A stretch of 55,656 nucleotides of DNA from Nitrosomonadales bacterium (GTDB lineage: Bacteria; Pseudomonadota; Gammaproteobacteria; Burkholderiales; Gallionellaceae), in contig JAHFQY010000013.1 in NCBI GenBank assembly GCA_023259065.1, positions 1-55,656 of the forward strand, written 5' to 3'. Below are positions 42,367 to 50,930 of the stretch, one piece after another. Numbering within the stretch: the stretch's first letter is position 1; every line of letters begins with the position of its first letter. The position numbers and the translations under genes were made by a program. The notes below the pieces were generated by a model. That model did no database searches. It saw only the letters and a program-made list of their open reading frames with translations, and had not been told where the DNA came from.

Positions 42367-42951
42367 ATGCTGCGTGATGCTGTACAGTTTTTGCTGGATG
42401 TCCTGGTGCAATCTTTTGCCGTGGTGTTGCTGCTGCGCTTTCATCTGCAATGGTTGCGCGCACCGATGCGCAACCCGATAGGCGAGTTTGTCATGGCGCT
42501 GACTGATTTTGCCGTGCTGCGCGCACGCCGCCATATTCCCTCGCTGCACGGGCTGGATAGCGCAACGCTGGTGCTGGCGCTGGCGGTTGAGTCAATCTAC
42601 CTGTGGGCTACCGTGCTGGTGCAGGGCTTCCCGGTAGAAGGTTTTGCGTTGCTGGGTGTGGTGGTGTGGGCGCTGGTCGCCCTGCTCAAGCTGAGCATTT
42701 ACCTGTTGATGGGGGCCGTCATTATGGAGGCGATCCTGTCATGGATTAATCCGCACTCCCCGATTGCGCCGTTGCTGGCAACCATCAACCGGCCGTTTGT
42801 GGCGCCGTTGCGCAGGCATATTCCGCCGCTGGGCAATGTGGATCTGACGCCTTTTGTGCTGATCATCATTTGCCAGCTGATGCTGTACCTGCCCGTGGGC
42901 TATCTGGAAATCTTTGTGCGCCATATGTTGTGGAATGGCCGTGTGGTATAG
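42367..42951 (+). CDS. yggT: YggT-family membrane protein
   Basis: A 194-residue membrane protein with two YggT repeats, each with paired helices and a conserved polar end (N-P-I-G-E-F-V; N-P-H-S-P-I-A-P-L-L). It is linked to osmotic or membrane functions in other bacteria, with no established mechanism. Part of the proC operon. Confidence 0.88.
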   Translation: MLRDAVQFLLDVLVQSFAVVLLLRFHLQWLRAPMRNPIGEFVMALTDFAVLRARRHIPSLHGLDSATLVLALAVESIYLWATVLVQGFPVEGFALLGVVVWALVALLKLSIYLLMGAVIMEAILSWINPHSPIAPLLATINRPFVAPLRRHIPPLGNVDLTPFVLIIICQLMLYLPVGYLEIFVRHMLWNGRVV

Positions 42952-43228
42952 CAGCAACAATGACAGCATCACGCTGTCATTGCATGTGCAGCCGGGTGCG
43001 AAGCAAACCACTGTTGCCGGCCTGCATGGCGAGGCACTGAAAATACGCCTTGCCGCTCCCCCGATAGAAGGCCGCGCCAACGAAGCCTTGCTGCGCTTTA
43101 TCGCGGATTTTTTCCAGGTGCCGCTGCGCAATGTGGAACTTGTGAAGGGCGAGCAGTCGCGCCAGAAGCGCGTGGCTGTGCATGGCAGCAAAGTGGCCGC
43201 GCAGGATTTACTGCTTGCCGGCAGCTGA
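42935..43228 (+). CDS. yggU: DUF167/YggU-family protein
   Basis: A 97-residue protein with V-Q-P-G-A-K-Q-T, I-R-L-A-A-P-P-I-E-G-R-A-N-E-A-L and the G-E-Q-S-R-Q-K-R-V pattern of the YggU family. Function unknown. The ATG at 42935 overlaps the end of yggT by 17 bases. Its end overlaps the converging NnrS-like gene by 21 bases. Confidence 0.86.
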   Translation: MAVWYSSNNDSITLSLHVQPGAKQTTVAGLHGEALKIRLAAPPIEGRANEALLRFIADFFQVPLRNVELVKGEQSRQKRVAVHGSKVAAQDLLLAGS

Positions 43229-44521
43229 GCTGGCAGCCGCCAGACTTGCACCGCGCAGGTAGCGGCGCAAGGCGCGATACAAATTCCCCAGCAGCAAGAT
43301 TCCATTCAGCATAAGCGCGGCGCCTGCCGCATACATCCACGGCTGCAACCACAGCGTGCTCAACAGAAACAGCGGCAGGCACAGCAAATGGGCGCGCAAG
43401 TGCCAGCGCGCGCCACTGTCCGCGATAATCTCCTTCATGTGCGGCACCTGTTTGGCCGGCAGGATGCTCTGCAGATGAAACCAGATCAGGAACGGCACGA
43501 TCTTGTACAGCATGCCGATGATCACCGACAGGGCAAATCCCAGGATAAACAGCATGCCCAGCACCAGCGGGAATGCGGCGCTGGCGGCGATCGCAGTGCT
43601 TGCCTGGGCGCCCAGCCACAACACGATTGCGGCCAGCAGGCTGGCCATGCCCAGCTGCCAGAATTGCCGGGTGACATCCGCCACGCGGCGCTTGCGCTTG
43701 AACTGCAGGTGCAGGGTAAGGATGGCAAAGACGCCAAGGCACACGGCAATGCCCATGCCCGCCAGCCGCGCCAGCAAGCTGGCGGCGTCGTCAGGCAGCA
43801 GCGGGTGCGCCGACCACAGCAGCAGCAATACAAACAGCGAGGCGGCCAGCCAGCGCGTGGCAAGGCGCGGGTAAGCCGGCGTCAGCTGGAACATCGGCAC
43901 CACTTGGTAAGCCACGCCCGCCACCAGCAATGCCGTCCAGCCCAGCAGCCCCCAGGCCGCGTGCAGTGCCGTCAGCGACAGCACGGGAATGGTTGCCAGA
44001 TTGGCAACGCCTGCGGCCAGCAACAAGCCCAGCCCCAGCGTCAGCGTGAGTGCCGCCAGCGCCAGCAGCATGGCGCGCGTGCTGTCGTTGCGCGCGGGCG
44101 CACGCGCCAGGCTGTAAATGGCGGCAAGCAGAAAGGCGGCCAGGGCGAAAGCCAGCAGCAGCATGGCAAGCTTGAGCGGAAGCGCCGCATAAAAATACAG
44201 GCCATAAGCCAGCAGCAGCGTGCCTCCCAGCAGTGGCAGGTGGATGAGCCAGGCCACCAGGCGCGGATGGGGCACGGGTGCGCCGGCCAGCACCGGCAGC
44301 AGTTGCAGCATGGCGCCGCACATGATCATGGCCATGAAGCCCAGCGTGAGCAGATGGGTAATGCCCAGCATGGCCGGGGTCCAGCGCGATGCCAGCGCAT
44401 CGCTGCCGGCCAGCAGCCAGGCAGTGGCTGCGAGCAGCAGGAACAGCGGCGCGCTGAGGAAGAAGCGGAACGGCACCGAAATCGGCGGCGCCTGTTCCAG
44501 TGACAGGGCGGCCATGCTCAT
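43208..44521 (-). CDS. NnrS-like polytopic membrane protein
   Basis: A 437-residue protein with about 12 hydrophobic helices and conserved His at helix ends (I-T-H-L-L-T-L-G-F-M; L-H-A-A-W-G-L-L-G-W; W-F-H-L-Q-S). The pattern recalls NnrS and other heme-copper-oxidase subunit I-like proteins, which bind heme and ease nitrosative stress. The context with DUF2249, hemerythrin and NsrR supports a role in NO handling. The family match is moderate, and the name should be read as NnrS-related. Confidence 0.65.
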   Translation of the reverse strand: MSMAALSLEQAPPISVPFRFFLSAPLFLLLAATAWLLAGSDALASRWTPAMLGITHLLTLGFMAMIMCGAMLQLLPVLAGAPVPHPRLVAWLIHLPLLGGTLLLAYGLYFYAALPLKLAMLLLAFALAAFLLAAIYSLARAPARNDSTRAMLLALAALTLTLGLGLLLAAGVANLATIPVLSLTALHAAWGLLGWTALLVAGVAYQVVPMFQLTPAYPRLATRWLAASLFVLLLLWSAHPLLPDDAASLLARLAGMGIAVCLGVFAILTLHLQFKRKRRVADVTRQFWQLGMASLLAAIVLWLGAQASTAIAASAAFPLVLGMLFILGFALSVIIGMLYKIVPFLIWFHLQSILPAKQVPHMKEIIADSGARWHLRAHLLCLPLFLLSTLWLQPWMYAAGAALMLNGILLLGNLYRALRRYLRGASLAAASSAAGKQ

Positions 44522-44751
44522 CGCGAGATCAGTATTTCGTAACTGCCATCCGCCAGCTCGGTGGTGCGGTGGCTGAAGCCGCGCTGTTGTAGTATGGAGT
44601 AGAGCGGGTAGGGTTCGCGATGGTGCAGCATGCGCAATTTCTCCCCCTCCCCGAGCGCGGCGATGGCCGCCAGGGCCAGTTGCATGGGCTCCGGCGGTTC
44701 GAGGTCGCGCACATCGAGTTCCACTATCGTTGCTGGAGGTTCCTGCTGCAT
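44518..44751 (-). CDS. DUF2249 protein
   Basis: A 77-residue protein of the DUF2249 fold: L-D-V-R-D-L-E-P-P-E-P near the start and L-R-M-L-H-H-R-E-P-Y-P-L-Y in the middle. Such proteins accompany hemerythrins and denitrification/NO genes; their biochemical role is unknown. It lies six bases after the hemerythrin gene and overlaps the membrane protein by four. Confidence 0.85.
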   Translation of the reverse strand: MQQEPPATIVELDVRDLEPPEPMQLALAAIAALGEGEKLRMLHHREPYPLYSILQQRGFSHRTTELADGSYEILISR

Positions 44752-44757
44752 GGCGGT

Positions 44758-45189
44758 TTACTTTACTGCCTGCATTTGCGCGATGAGCCGGGCGGTGTCT
44801 GCCAGTGCGCGATCGGACATCGGGTAGAGAATCTGCTCTTCCTTGAGGTTGTGCTGCTGCATCAGGATCAGCAGGGTTTCTGCCAGGCCGGCGAAGCTGC
44901 TGGCGTTGCCGGCCGCGAGTGCATTGTCCATCTGGGTAAACAGCTCGCGCATCTGCTCGTGCTCCATGCGCATCATACGTGTGGGCCCCATGCTGCTGCC
45001 GGTGGCCTGTTCAAAAGCGGGAAACAGCACGGTCTCCTCCATGGCCAGATGGTGCAGCATGCCTTGGTGAAACGCCGTAAATCCAGCCTGGGCAGCAGGC
45101 AGATTGTTTGCCCCGGCAGCGGCTTCGGCATCGGCAAACAGGGTGTCGCAGCGCTGGTGGTCGGCGGAGAGGTAGTCGGTAATAGTCAT
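44758..45189 (-). CDS. Hemerythrin-domain protein
   Basis: A 143-residue four-helix protein with the diiron ligands: D-H-Q-R-C-D at the first helix, H-H-L-A-M-E-E-T-V-L-F-P, M-E-H-E-Q-M and H-N-L-K-E-E-Q-I-L-Y-P. These proteins bind O2 or NO or sense iron. The ATG at 45189 follows AAGGGAA and aligns the hemerythrin start; an in-frame ATG at 45222 is the alternative. Confidence 0.88.
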   Translation of the reverse strand: MTITDYLSADHQRCDTLFADAEAAAGANNLPAAQAGFTAFHQGMLHHLAMEETVLFPAFEQATGSSMGPTRMMRMEHEQMRELFTQMDNALAAGNASSFAGLAETLLILMQQHNLKEEQILYPMSDRALADTARLIAQMQAVK

Positions 45190-45243
45190 CACGGGTTCCC
45201 TTACTTCAGGCCGCAAGGCCATTTATCTTAAAAACGGCAGTTG

Positions 45244-45370
45244 TCCGCAGATTACGCCGATTAACGCCGATTAAACATCGTGCTATTTTCACTGCGCAGC
45301 CCACCAAATAGGTGAACATGATTCTTCAGATTTTTCTTTTAAATCAATCTAATCTGCGAAATCTGCGGAT
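45244..45370. repeat. TCCGCAGATTA-family intergenic inverted repeat, copy 2
   Basis: The left arm is TCCGCAGATTACGCCGATTA (45244). The right arm ends AATCTGCGAAATCTGCGGAT (45351-45370), whose reverse complement starts ATCCGCAGATTTCGCAGATT. The region between is AT-rich with no gene. The same ends occur at 26244-26545 and 50931-51049. Confidence 0.75.
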
Positions 45371-45390
45371 AGGACTGCTTGTTCTGTAGT

Positions 45391-45648
45391 TTATTGACGC
45401 TTGAAATCTATCACGATCTGGCCTGGTTCGCGCGCCACATAGTTGATGGCAACGGAGGTCGCATAGCGCTGTTGCAACTGCGCCAACAGCGGCAGCGGGT
45501 CGTGGTCGTTGACGAAGCGCATGGTTTCGCCGGGCTGCAGTGCGTCCAGCGCGCCGAAAATGGCTGCATGGCGAAAGCGCTTGGCGATGCCGCGCGCGTC
45601 AAAAGGGTAGAGGGCGTCAGCTTGCAGGTGGAGATGCGGGTGTGACAT
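45391..45648 (-). CDS. DUF2249 protein, second copy
   Basis: An 85-residue DUF2249-type protein: A-D-A-L-Y-P-F-D-A-R-G-I-A-K-R-F, L-Q-P-G-E-T-M-R-F-V-N-D-H-D-P-L-P-L-L and a C-terminal Y-V-A-R-E-P-G-Q-I-V-I-D. It starts at 45648 behind AAGGAG. A candidate NsrR site lies about 50 bases upstream, between this gene and nsrR. Confidence 0.82.
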   Translation of the reverse strand: MSHPHLHLQADALYPFDARGIAKRFRHAAIFGALDALQPGETMRFVNDHDPLPLLAQLQQRYATSVAINYVAREPGQIVIDFKRQ

Positions 45649-45697
45649 GTGTGGCTCCTTGTGATTGATGTGGATGGTTGCAGGTAGTGATTGTAAT

Positions 45698-45720
45698 AAG
45701 CTGTATATAAAATGCAAGTT
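45698..45720. promoter_or_regulatory. Candidate NsrR operator
   Basis: AAGCTGTAT-ATAAA-ATGCAAGTT is an imperfect dyad that resembles the known NsrR consensus (AAGATGCAT...ATGCATCTT type). It lies just upstream of the DUF2249 gene and downstream of nsrR. Binding would couple this gene to nitric oxide through the NsrR [Fe-S] cluster. Confidence 0.5.
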
Positions 45721-45754
45721 AATATGCAAAAAAATTTCAGCCGCCAAGAACGCC

Positions 45755-46207
45755 TTACTTGCGGCGGGTGGTCTGCGGCATCTTGACGATGTTGCTGATG
45801 GGCTCGGCGCCGACGATGGCATCGGCCAGCGAGTATTCGTCGAGGATGTCGAGAAAGGCTGTCTTGGCTTCCCAGAAGATCAGTTTGAGGGCGCAGCTGG
45901 GGGCGATCACGCAGCTGTTATTCTTGATGTCAAAGCATTCGGCGATGTTGAAATTGGGCTCGGTATTGCGCGCCACATCGCCCAGGTTTATTTCCGCAGG
46001 GCTGCGTGACAGCGCCATGCCGCCATTCCTGCCGCGTGTGGTGGTAATAAAGCCCTTGCTGGCCAGATTGTGTATGACCTTGACCAGATGGTTGCGCGAG
46101 ATGTCGTGAAACGCGGCAATTTCAGTGACGGTGGAGAGTCCTGTTTCTTTCTGTGCCAGAAATATCAGAACGCGAAAGGAATAATCTGTGTATTGGGTGA
46201 GCTGCAT
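45755..46207 (-). CDS. nsrR: Rrf2-family nitric-oxide-sensing repressor NsrR
   Basis: A 150-residue winged-helix protein. The helix-turn-helix covers I-A-A-F-H-D-I-S-R-N-H-L-V-K-V-I, followed by the wing R-G-R-N-G-G. The Fe-S cysteines C91, C99 and C105 have the NsrR spacing. The start M-Q-L-T-Q-Y-T-D-Y-S-F-R is diagnostic. It represses NO-detoxifying genes until NO destroys the cluster. Confidence 0.92.
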   Translation of the reverse strand: MQLTQYTDYSFRVLIFLAQKETGLSTVTEIAAFHDISRNHLVKVIHNLASKGFITTTRGRNGGMALSRSPAEINLGDVARNTEPNFNIAECFDIKNNSCVIAPSCALKLIFWEAKTAFLDILDEYSLADAIVGAEPISNIVKMPQTTRRK

Positions 46208-46425
46208 AAAGTGGTTCGTTTAGGAGTGCTAAATTAAACACAACTTTGCGGATACAAAGGCTGCTACAGCTGGCAAGCAACAATTCGCTTCTCATCCCTG
46301 TTTCCCTGAGCGTCATTATGTTTTGTTTATAGGGGATGAAAGAGCATGGAAATTGTAGCAAGGTTTAACAGGTAGATGCCAGACATATTTAACGGGAAGC
46401 TATATTAAATACGGCTAATGCGCAC
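46208..46425. other. Intergenic region upstream of nsrR
   Basis: 218 bases between the rng stop and the nsrR start; both genes lie on the minus strand. It is AT-rich near 46215-46250, where the nsrR promoter is expected. No convincing hairpin, operator or RNA gene was identified. Confidence 0.35.
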
Positions 46426-47883
46426 CTACATCAGGATGATGTCGTACTGCTCCTGGTTGTACAGCGTCTCTACCTGCAGTGATACCGGCTTGCCGATAAA
46501 CACCGAAAGCTGCCCCAGGCTTTGCGATTCCTCGTCGAGGAACATGTCGATGACCGGCTGCGAGGCCAGGATGCGGTATTCGCGCGCATTGAACTGGCGC
46601 GCCTCGCGCACGATTTCGCGCTGTATCTGGTAGCACACGGTCTGCGCCGTCTTCACCTCGCCACGTCCCTGGCAGGTCGGGCAGGGCTCGCACAGCACGT
46701 GCGCCAGGCTTTCGCGGGTGCGCTTGCGCGTCATCTCCACCAGCCCCAGCGAAGAGAAGCCGTTCACGGTAATGCGCGTGTGGTCGATGGACAGCGCCTT
46801 CTTGAATTCATCCAGCACCGCGTTGCGATGCTCGGCGGTGTCCATGTCGATAAAGTCGCAGATGATGATGCCGCCCAGGTTGCGCAAGCGCAGCTGGCGC
46901 GCAATCACCTGCGCCGCTTCCAGATTGGTCTTGAAGATGGTGTCGTCGAAATTGCGCCCGCCGACAAAACCGCCGGTGTTGACGTCCACCGTGGTGAGCG
47001 CCTCTGTCTGGTCGAAAATCAGGTAGCCGCCGGACTTAAGGTCGACCCGGCGCGACAGCGCCTTCTCGATTTCCTCTTCCACGCCATACAGGTCAAACAG
47101 CGGGCGCTGGCCCAGGTAGTGCTCCAGCTTGGGTATGGCTGAGTCGATATAGTCCTGCGCGAAAGTGAGTGTGCGCTCATAGGTTTCGCGCGAGTCCACC
47201 AGAATGCGCGCGGTGTTTTCACTGACGAAATCGCGCAGCACGCGCAGCCCGATATCCAGCTCCTGATACAGCAGCACCGGGGTGGATATGCCCTTGGCGC
47301 GTTGCTGCAGGTTGCTCCAGAGCTTGTCGAGATAGGCGATGTCGGCCTGGAAGTCACTGTCCGTCGCGGTCTCGGCCAGGGTGCGGATGATGTAGCCGCC
47401 GCTATGCTTTTCGGGCAGCAAGGCTTGCAGCTTGTCGCGCAGCAGCTTGCGGTCGGCTTCGTTCTCGATGCGCTGCGACACGCCGATGTTGCTTTCCTGC
47501 GGCAGGTAAACCAGCAAACGCCCGGCGATGCTGATCTGGGTGGAAAGGCGCGCGCCCTTGGTGCCTATCGGCTCCTTGATCACCTGCACCAGCAGGCTTT
47601 GCCCCTCGAATAGCACCTTCTCGATGGGCTTGGCCGCGTCACCCGTGGTGGTGCGGTTTTCCCAGATGTCGGCCACGTGCAGAAAGGCGCAGCGCTCCTG
47701 GCCGATGTCGATAAACGCGGACTGCATGCCGGGCAGCACGCGCTTGACGCGGCCCACATACATATTGCTGACCATGCCGCGGTGGCTGCCGCGCTCGATG
47801 TGCAGCTCCTGCACGATGCCCTGTTGCAGCACGGCTACCCGCGTTTCCTGCGGCGTTACGTTGATAAGAATGTCGTCACTCAT
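46426..47883 (-). CDS. rng: Ribonuclease G
   Basis: A 485-residue endoribonuclease of the RNase E/G family, which trims 16S and 5S rRNA. The N-terminal S1 domain (M-V-S-N-M-Y-V-G-R-V-K-R-V-L-P-G-M-Q-S-A-F-I-D-I-G) is followed by the catalytic Mg site (V-D-V-N-T-G, I-I-C-D-F-I-D-M-D) and the zinc-link C-E-P-C-P-T-C. The lack of a long C-terminal scaffold marks it as RNase G. Its start overlaps the maf stop. Confidence 0.93.
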   Translation of the reverse strand: MSDDILINVTPQETRVAVLQQGIVQELHIERGSHRGMVSNMYVGRVKRVLPGMQSAFIDIGQERCAFLHVADIWENRTTTGDAAKPIEKVLFEGQSLLVQVIKEPIGTKGARLSTQISIAGRLLVYLPQESNIGVSQRIENEADRKLLRDKLQALLPEKHSGGYIIRTLAETATDSDFQADIAYLDKLWSNLQQRAKGISTPVLLYQELDIGLRVLRDFVSENTARILVDSRETYERTLTFAQDYIDSAIPKLEHYLGQRPLFDLYGVEEEIEKALSRRVDLKSGGYLIFDQTEALTTVDVNTGGFVGGRNFDDTIFKTNLEAAQVIARQLRLRNLGGIIICDFIDMDTAEHRNAVLDEFKKALSIDHTRITVNGFSSLGLVEMTRKRTRESLAHVLCEPCPTCQGRGEVKTAQTVCYQIQREIVREARQFNAREYRILASQPVIDMFLDEESQSLGQLSVFIGKPVSLQVETLYNQEQYDIILM

Positions 47884-48497
47884 GGTGCGGGATATCCAAA
47901 AGAATGCAAAATTTCTGTGGTCTCGTACAGGGGCAGCCCCATCACGCCGGAGTAGCTGCCTTCCAGTCGCTGTACGAAGGCGCCGGCGATACCCTGTATG
48001 CCGTAAGCGCCAGCCTTGTCATGTGCCTCGTCGCCGAGCAGATAGCGCTGGATGCGCGCCTCGCTCAGCGGGCCAAAGGTAACCTCGCTGGTGGAAAGGC
48101 GCATCTCGGTGCGCTCTCCCCTGGTGATCGCAACAGCGCTCAATACCTGGTGCGTGCGCCCGGCAAGCAGGCGTAGCGTGGCAGCAGCTTCCGCGCGATC
48201 GCGCGGCTTGCCGATGATTTGATGATCCAGCGTCACGGTGGTGTCCGCACCCAGCACGGGGAACTGCGGCAGCTTGCGGTACAGCAACGATTCCCAGCCG
48301 GCGCGCGCCTTGGCCTGGCAGATGCGCTGCACGTAATCGACCGGTGTTTCCGCCGGCAGGGGCGTTTCATCCACATCGGGAAGGCGGCGCGGATCGGCGC
48401 GCAGGGAAAGAATTTCAAAGTTGATGCCTATCTGCTTGAGCAGATCGCTACGGCGCGGGCTTTGTGAGGCGAGGTAAATTTGCGGCGTGATAGACAT
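47880..48497 (-). CDS. maf: Maf-family nucleoside triphosphate pyrophosphatase
   Basis: A 205-residue Maf/YhdE-type enzyme that hydrolyses non-canonical or dTTP/UTP nucleotides to monophosphates. The motifs S-Q-S-P-R-R near the start, G-A-D-T-T-V, K-P-R-D-R-A-E-A and the late G-K/D-A-G-A-Y-G-I-Q-G are present. The ATG at 48497 is chosen; an in-frame start at 48509 is possible. It forms an operon with rng. Confidence 0.9.
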   Translation of the reverse strand: MSITPQIYLASQSPRRSDLLKQIGINFEILSLRADPRRLPDVDETPLPAETPVDYVQRICQAKARAGWESLLYRKLPQFPVLGADTTVTLDHQIIGKPRDRAEAAATLRLLAGRTHQVLSAVAITRGERTEMRLSTSEVTFGPLSEARIQRYLLGDEAHDKAGAYGIQGIAGAFVQRLEGSYSGVMGLPLYETTEILHSFGYPAP

Positions 48498-48690
48498 GGC
48501 TGTAAGCATACCTTAAAAAAATATGGCTACGCTAACTGCCGCCTGGAAAAGATATTTTTGCGGCAAATGAATTGAGCAAGAGAATAGAAAGTAATGCTTA
48601 ATGTTTTACACTCCACGCCTGCGTGCTCGTTACCTGATTAACAATAATTCGCTTGAATATCTGGCGGATGAAGTTCGTATGAAAACTGCA

Positions 48691-48769
48691 AACCCTTCCC
48701 AGCCTCCCCTTCACAGGGGAGGAGCGGCACGGCTCTCCCCCTGTGAAGGGGGAGCTGGAGGGGGTTTGG
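48691..48769. repeat. GC-rich hairpin repeat between maf and rlmF
   Basis: CCTCCCCTTCACAGGGGAG (48703) pairs imperfectly with CTCCCCCTGTGAAGGGGGAG (48734), extending outward to AACCC/GGGTTT. Similar hairpins are common dispersed repeats in betaproteobacteria. It lies in a 304-bp gap (48498-48801) that otherwise shows no gene. Confidence 0.65.
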
Positions 48770-48801
48770 CACCCAGCCAACCCGAATTTCAACTTTAAAG
48801 A

Positions 48802-49776
48802 ATGCGCACAAAAAGCCATAAACGCCTAGTGGAGATTGCCCAGGCGAAAGCCAGAAAGCTCCATCCGCGCAACCGCCACCAGGGGTGCTACGACTTCCCG
48901 CGCCTGATGCAAGCAGACCCGAAGCTGGGGAGTTACGTCAGCGTGAATGCGCACGGCGAAGAAGGCGTCGACTTTGCCGATCCCGCAGCAGTCAAGGCGC
49001 TGAACCGCGCGCTGCTGCAAGATCACTACGGCATCCAGGGCTGGGATATTCCGCCACAAAACTTGTGTCCGCCCGTGCCGGGGCGCGCCGACTATGTGCA
49101 TTACCTGGCCGACCTGCTGGCTGCCAGTAACCACACTGTCATCCCCAGGGGCAAGGCCATACAGGCGCTGGACATTGGCACCGGTGCAAATTGCATCTAC
49201 CCCCTGATCGGCGCCAGCGAATACGGCTGGCACTTTGTGGCGAGCGATATCAACGCCGCTTCACTGGCCAATGCGCAAACCATACTGGCTGCCAACCCGG
49301 CGCTGGCCAGGCAGATAAGCCTGCGCTTGCAGCCCTCACCCCGGGCAATTTTCAAAGGCATCGTGCGCGATGATGAATGGTTCGACCTGACCCTGTGCAA
49401 TCCGCCATTTCATGCTTCCGCAGGCGAGGCCAGTGCGGGCACACAGCGCAAATGGAAAAACCTGGGCAAGTTAGAGATGAAAGCCGGCCTGAATTTCGGC
49501 GGCCAGGATGCCGAGCTGTGGTGCGAGGGCGGCGAGGAAGGCTTCATCCAACGCATGATCAGCGAAAGCGCGCAGATCGCCACGCGCTGCTTCTGGTTCA
49601 CCACGCTGGTATCGAAATCAGCCAGCCTGCCCGCCATCTATGTGGCGCTGAAACAGGCGGGTGTGCAGGAACATAAAACGATAGAAATGAGCCAGGGGCA
49701 GAAGCAGAGCCGGCTGGTGGCGTGGACTTTTCTGAATTCGGTACAGCAAGCTGGGTGGCGCAAGTTGCGCTGGTAA
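48802..49776 (+). CDS. rlmF: 23S rRNA (adenine-1618-N6)-methyltransferase RlmF
   Basis: A 324-residue methyltransferase. It starts with a basic stretch and L-H-P-R-N-R-H-Q-G-x-Y-D-F, then W-D-I-P-P-Q-N-L-C-P-P-V-P-G-R, SAM motif L-D-I-G-T-G-A-N-C-I-Y and catalytic C-N-P-P-F-H. All are RlmF hallmarks. It methylates A1618 of 23S rRNA. An AAAG site lies six bases upstream. Confidence 0.94.
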   Translation: MRTKSHKRLVEIAQAKARKLHPRNRHQGCYDFPRLMQADPKLGSYVSVNAHGEEGVDFADPAAVKALNRALLQDHYGIQGWDIPPQNLCPPVPGRADYVHYLADLLAASNHTVIPRGKAIQALDIGTGANCIYPLIGASEYGWHFVASDINAASLANAQTILAANPALARQISLRLQPSPRAIFKGIVRDDEWFDLTLCNPPFHASAGEASAGTQRKWKNLGKLEMKAGLNFGGQDAELWCEGGEEGFIQRMISESAQIATRCFWFTTLVSKSASLPAIYVALKQAGVQEHKTIEMSQGQKQSRLVAWTFLNSVQQAGWRKLRW

Positions 49777-49792
49777 GGGGCTTCGCCGAATT

Positions 49793-50083
49793 TTAGTAGC
49801 CCGCTTCCCTCTGGTGTCGCACAGCCAAAATGACAGCGGTGTCATTTTCAAAGCGATATAGCACAAGGTAGCCGCTGGCGCCAAAAGGGATAGGCCACTC
49901 CCGGTATTCCGGCTCCATTTCTTCTGCCGGTCTTCCTATCGCCGCATGCTGAGAGAGTATGTTCACACTCGCGCGGATAGTCATGACTGCTTGCCTGGCG
50001 GCAACCGGATTCTTTTCTAAAAGAAAACGCTGCGCTCGTTGAACGTCAAGCAGCGCAGCGGGTGACCATATCAAACGTGGCAT
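49793..50083 (-). CDS. RelE/ParE-type toxin
   Basis: A 96-residue protein with the ParE fold pattern: W-S-P-A-A-L-L-D-V-Q-R, then I-G-R-P-A-E-E-M, and a C-terminal Y-L-V-L-Y-R-F-E-N-D-T-A-V-I-L-A-V-R-H-Q-R-E. Whether it poisons gyrase or cuts mRNA cannot be told here. It overlaps the antitoxin gene by 13 bases. Confidence 0.88.
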   Translation of the reverse strand: MPRLIWSPAALLDVQRAQRFLLEKNPVAARQAVMTIRASVNILSQHAAIGRPAEEMEPEYREWPIPFGASGYLVLYRFENDTAVILAVRHQREAGY

Positions 50084-50358
50084 TCAGGCGGCTCCGTATC
50101 CTTTCCATCTGCCAATTGTGCGAGCCACTCATCTGCTTCTTCCAAGGTAAGGTGCAGGCCGGTAGCCTGATACTCTTCCCAGGAACGCCTTGCATCCTGA
50201 CGTAATGCCTCGCGTTTTTCTTCGCGCTCAACGTATTCGCGAATCGCTTCCTGCATTAACCAGTGGGGTGTTCTATGACGGGATTCAGCGAGCGCTTTTA
50301 CGCGCTGCTTGATGGATTCATCAATCTTGATCGTAGTCGTTTGAATAACGCTGCTCAT
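50071..50358 (-). CDS. Ribbon-helix-helix antitoxin (CopG/ParD type)
   Basis: A 95-residue protein with an N-terminal ribbon (T-T-T-I-K-I-D-E-S-I-K-Q-R-V-K-A-L-A) and helix (R-T-P-H-W-L-M-Q-E-A-I-R-E-Y-V). A long charged C-terminus with E-E-A-D-E-W-L-A-Q-L would bind the toxin. The start at 50358 follows AGGAGG. It is the first gene of the pair. Confidence 0.88.
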   Translation of the reverse strand: MSSVIQTTTIKIDESIKQRVKALAESRHRTPHWLMQEAIREYVEREEKREALRQDARRSWEEYQATGLHLTLEEADEWLAQLADGKDTEPPECHV

Positions 50359-50435
50359 GACTTGAGCCTCCTGTTGTGTCTTGGTGTCACGAAGTAACAC
50401 TATAGCGCAAACCCAACTGGTTTTGCAGGCTTGGC

Positions 50436-50906
50436 CTACTCGCGGTGATAAGGATGGTTGTGCAACAGGCTGTGCGCCCGATACAGCTGCTCGGCCAGCA
50501 GCACGCGCACCATGCCGTGCGGTAGCACCATGGCGGACAGCGCCAGCATCAGGTTGGCAGTGCTGCGTATGGATTCGTGCAGGCCGTCGGCGCCGCCGAT
50601 GATGAAGGCCACGTCGCGGCCGCCGCGCAGCCATTCCTGCAGGTGTTGGGTTAACTGTTTGGTGGTGAGGTGAGAGCCGCGCTCGTCCAGCACCACCCGG
50701 AAAACGTCGTGGGGCAGGGCGGCGCGGATGCGCTGGGCTTCGGCTTCCATGATCTGTGCCACAGACTTGCCGGTGGTGCGCGGCTCGGGTTTGATTTCCA
50801 CTAGCTCGATTTTGGCCTCGCGCGGCATGCGCTTGGTGTATTCGTTGAAACCGCTGGTAATCCAGTCCGGCATCTTGTGGCCGACGGCGAGGATAAGCAG
50901 CTTCAT
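50436..50906 (-). CDS. rlmH: 23S rRNA (pseudouridine-1915-N3)-methyltransferase RlmH
   Basis: A 156-residue SPOUT methyltransferase. The start [12 protein letters not shown] and the C-terminal knot [17 protein letters not shown] and L-L-A-E-Q-L-Y-R-A are complete. It modifies 23S Psi1915. It usually follows rsfS; here a repeat lies in the gap. Confidence 0.95.
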   Translation of the reverse strand: MKLLILAVGHKMPDWITSGFNEYTKRMPREAKIELVEIKPEPRTTGKSVAQIMEAEAQRIRAALPHDVFRVVLDERGSHLTTKQLTQHLQEWLRGGRDVAFIIGGADGLHESIRSTANLMLALSAMVLPHGMVRVLLAEQLYRAHSLLHNHPYHRE

Positions 50907-50930
50907 GATGGATGGTTAAAACCGGGGCTG

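Noticed and set aside
43388-44503. Rightward 371-residue Gln/Arg-rich frame opposite the NnrS-like gene
   Set aside because: Low-complexity composition that mirrors a Leu/Ala-rich membrane protein; no start signal.
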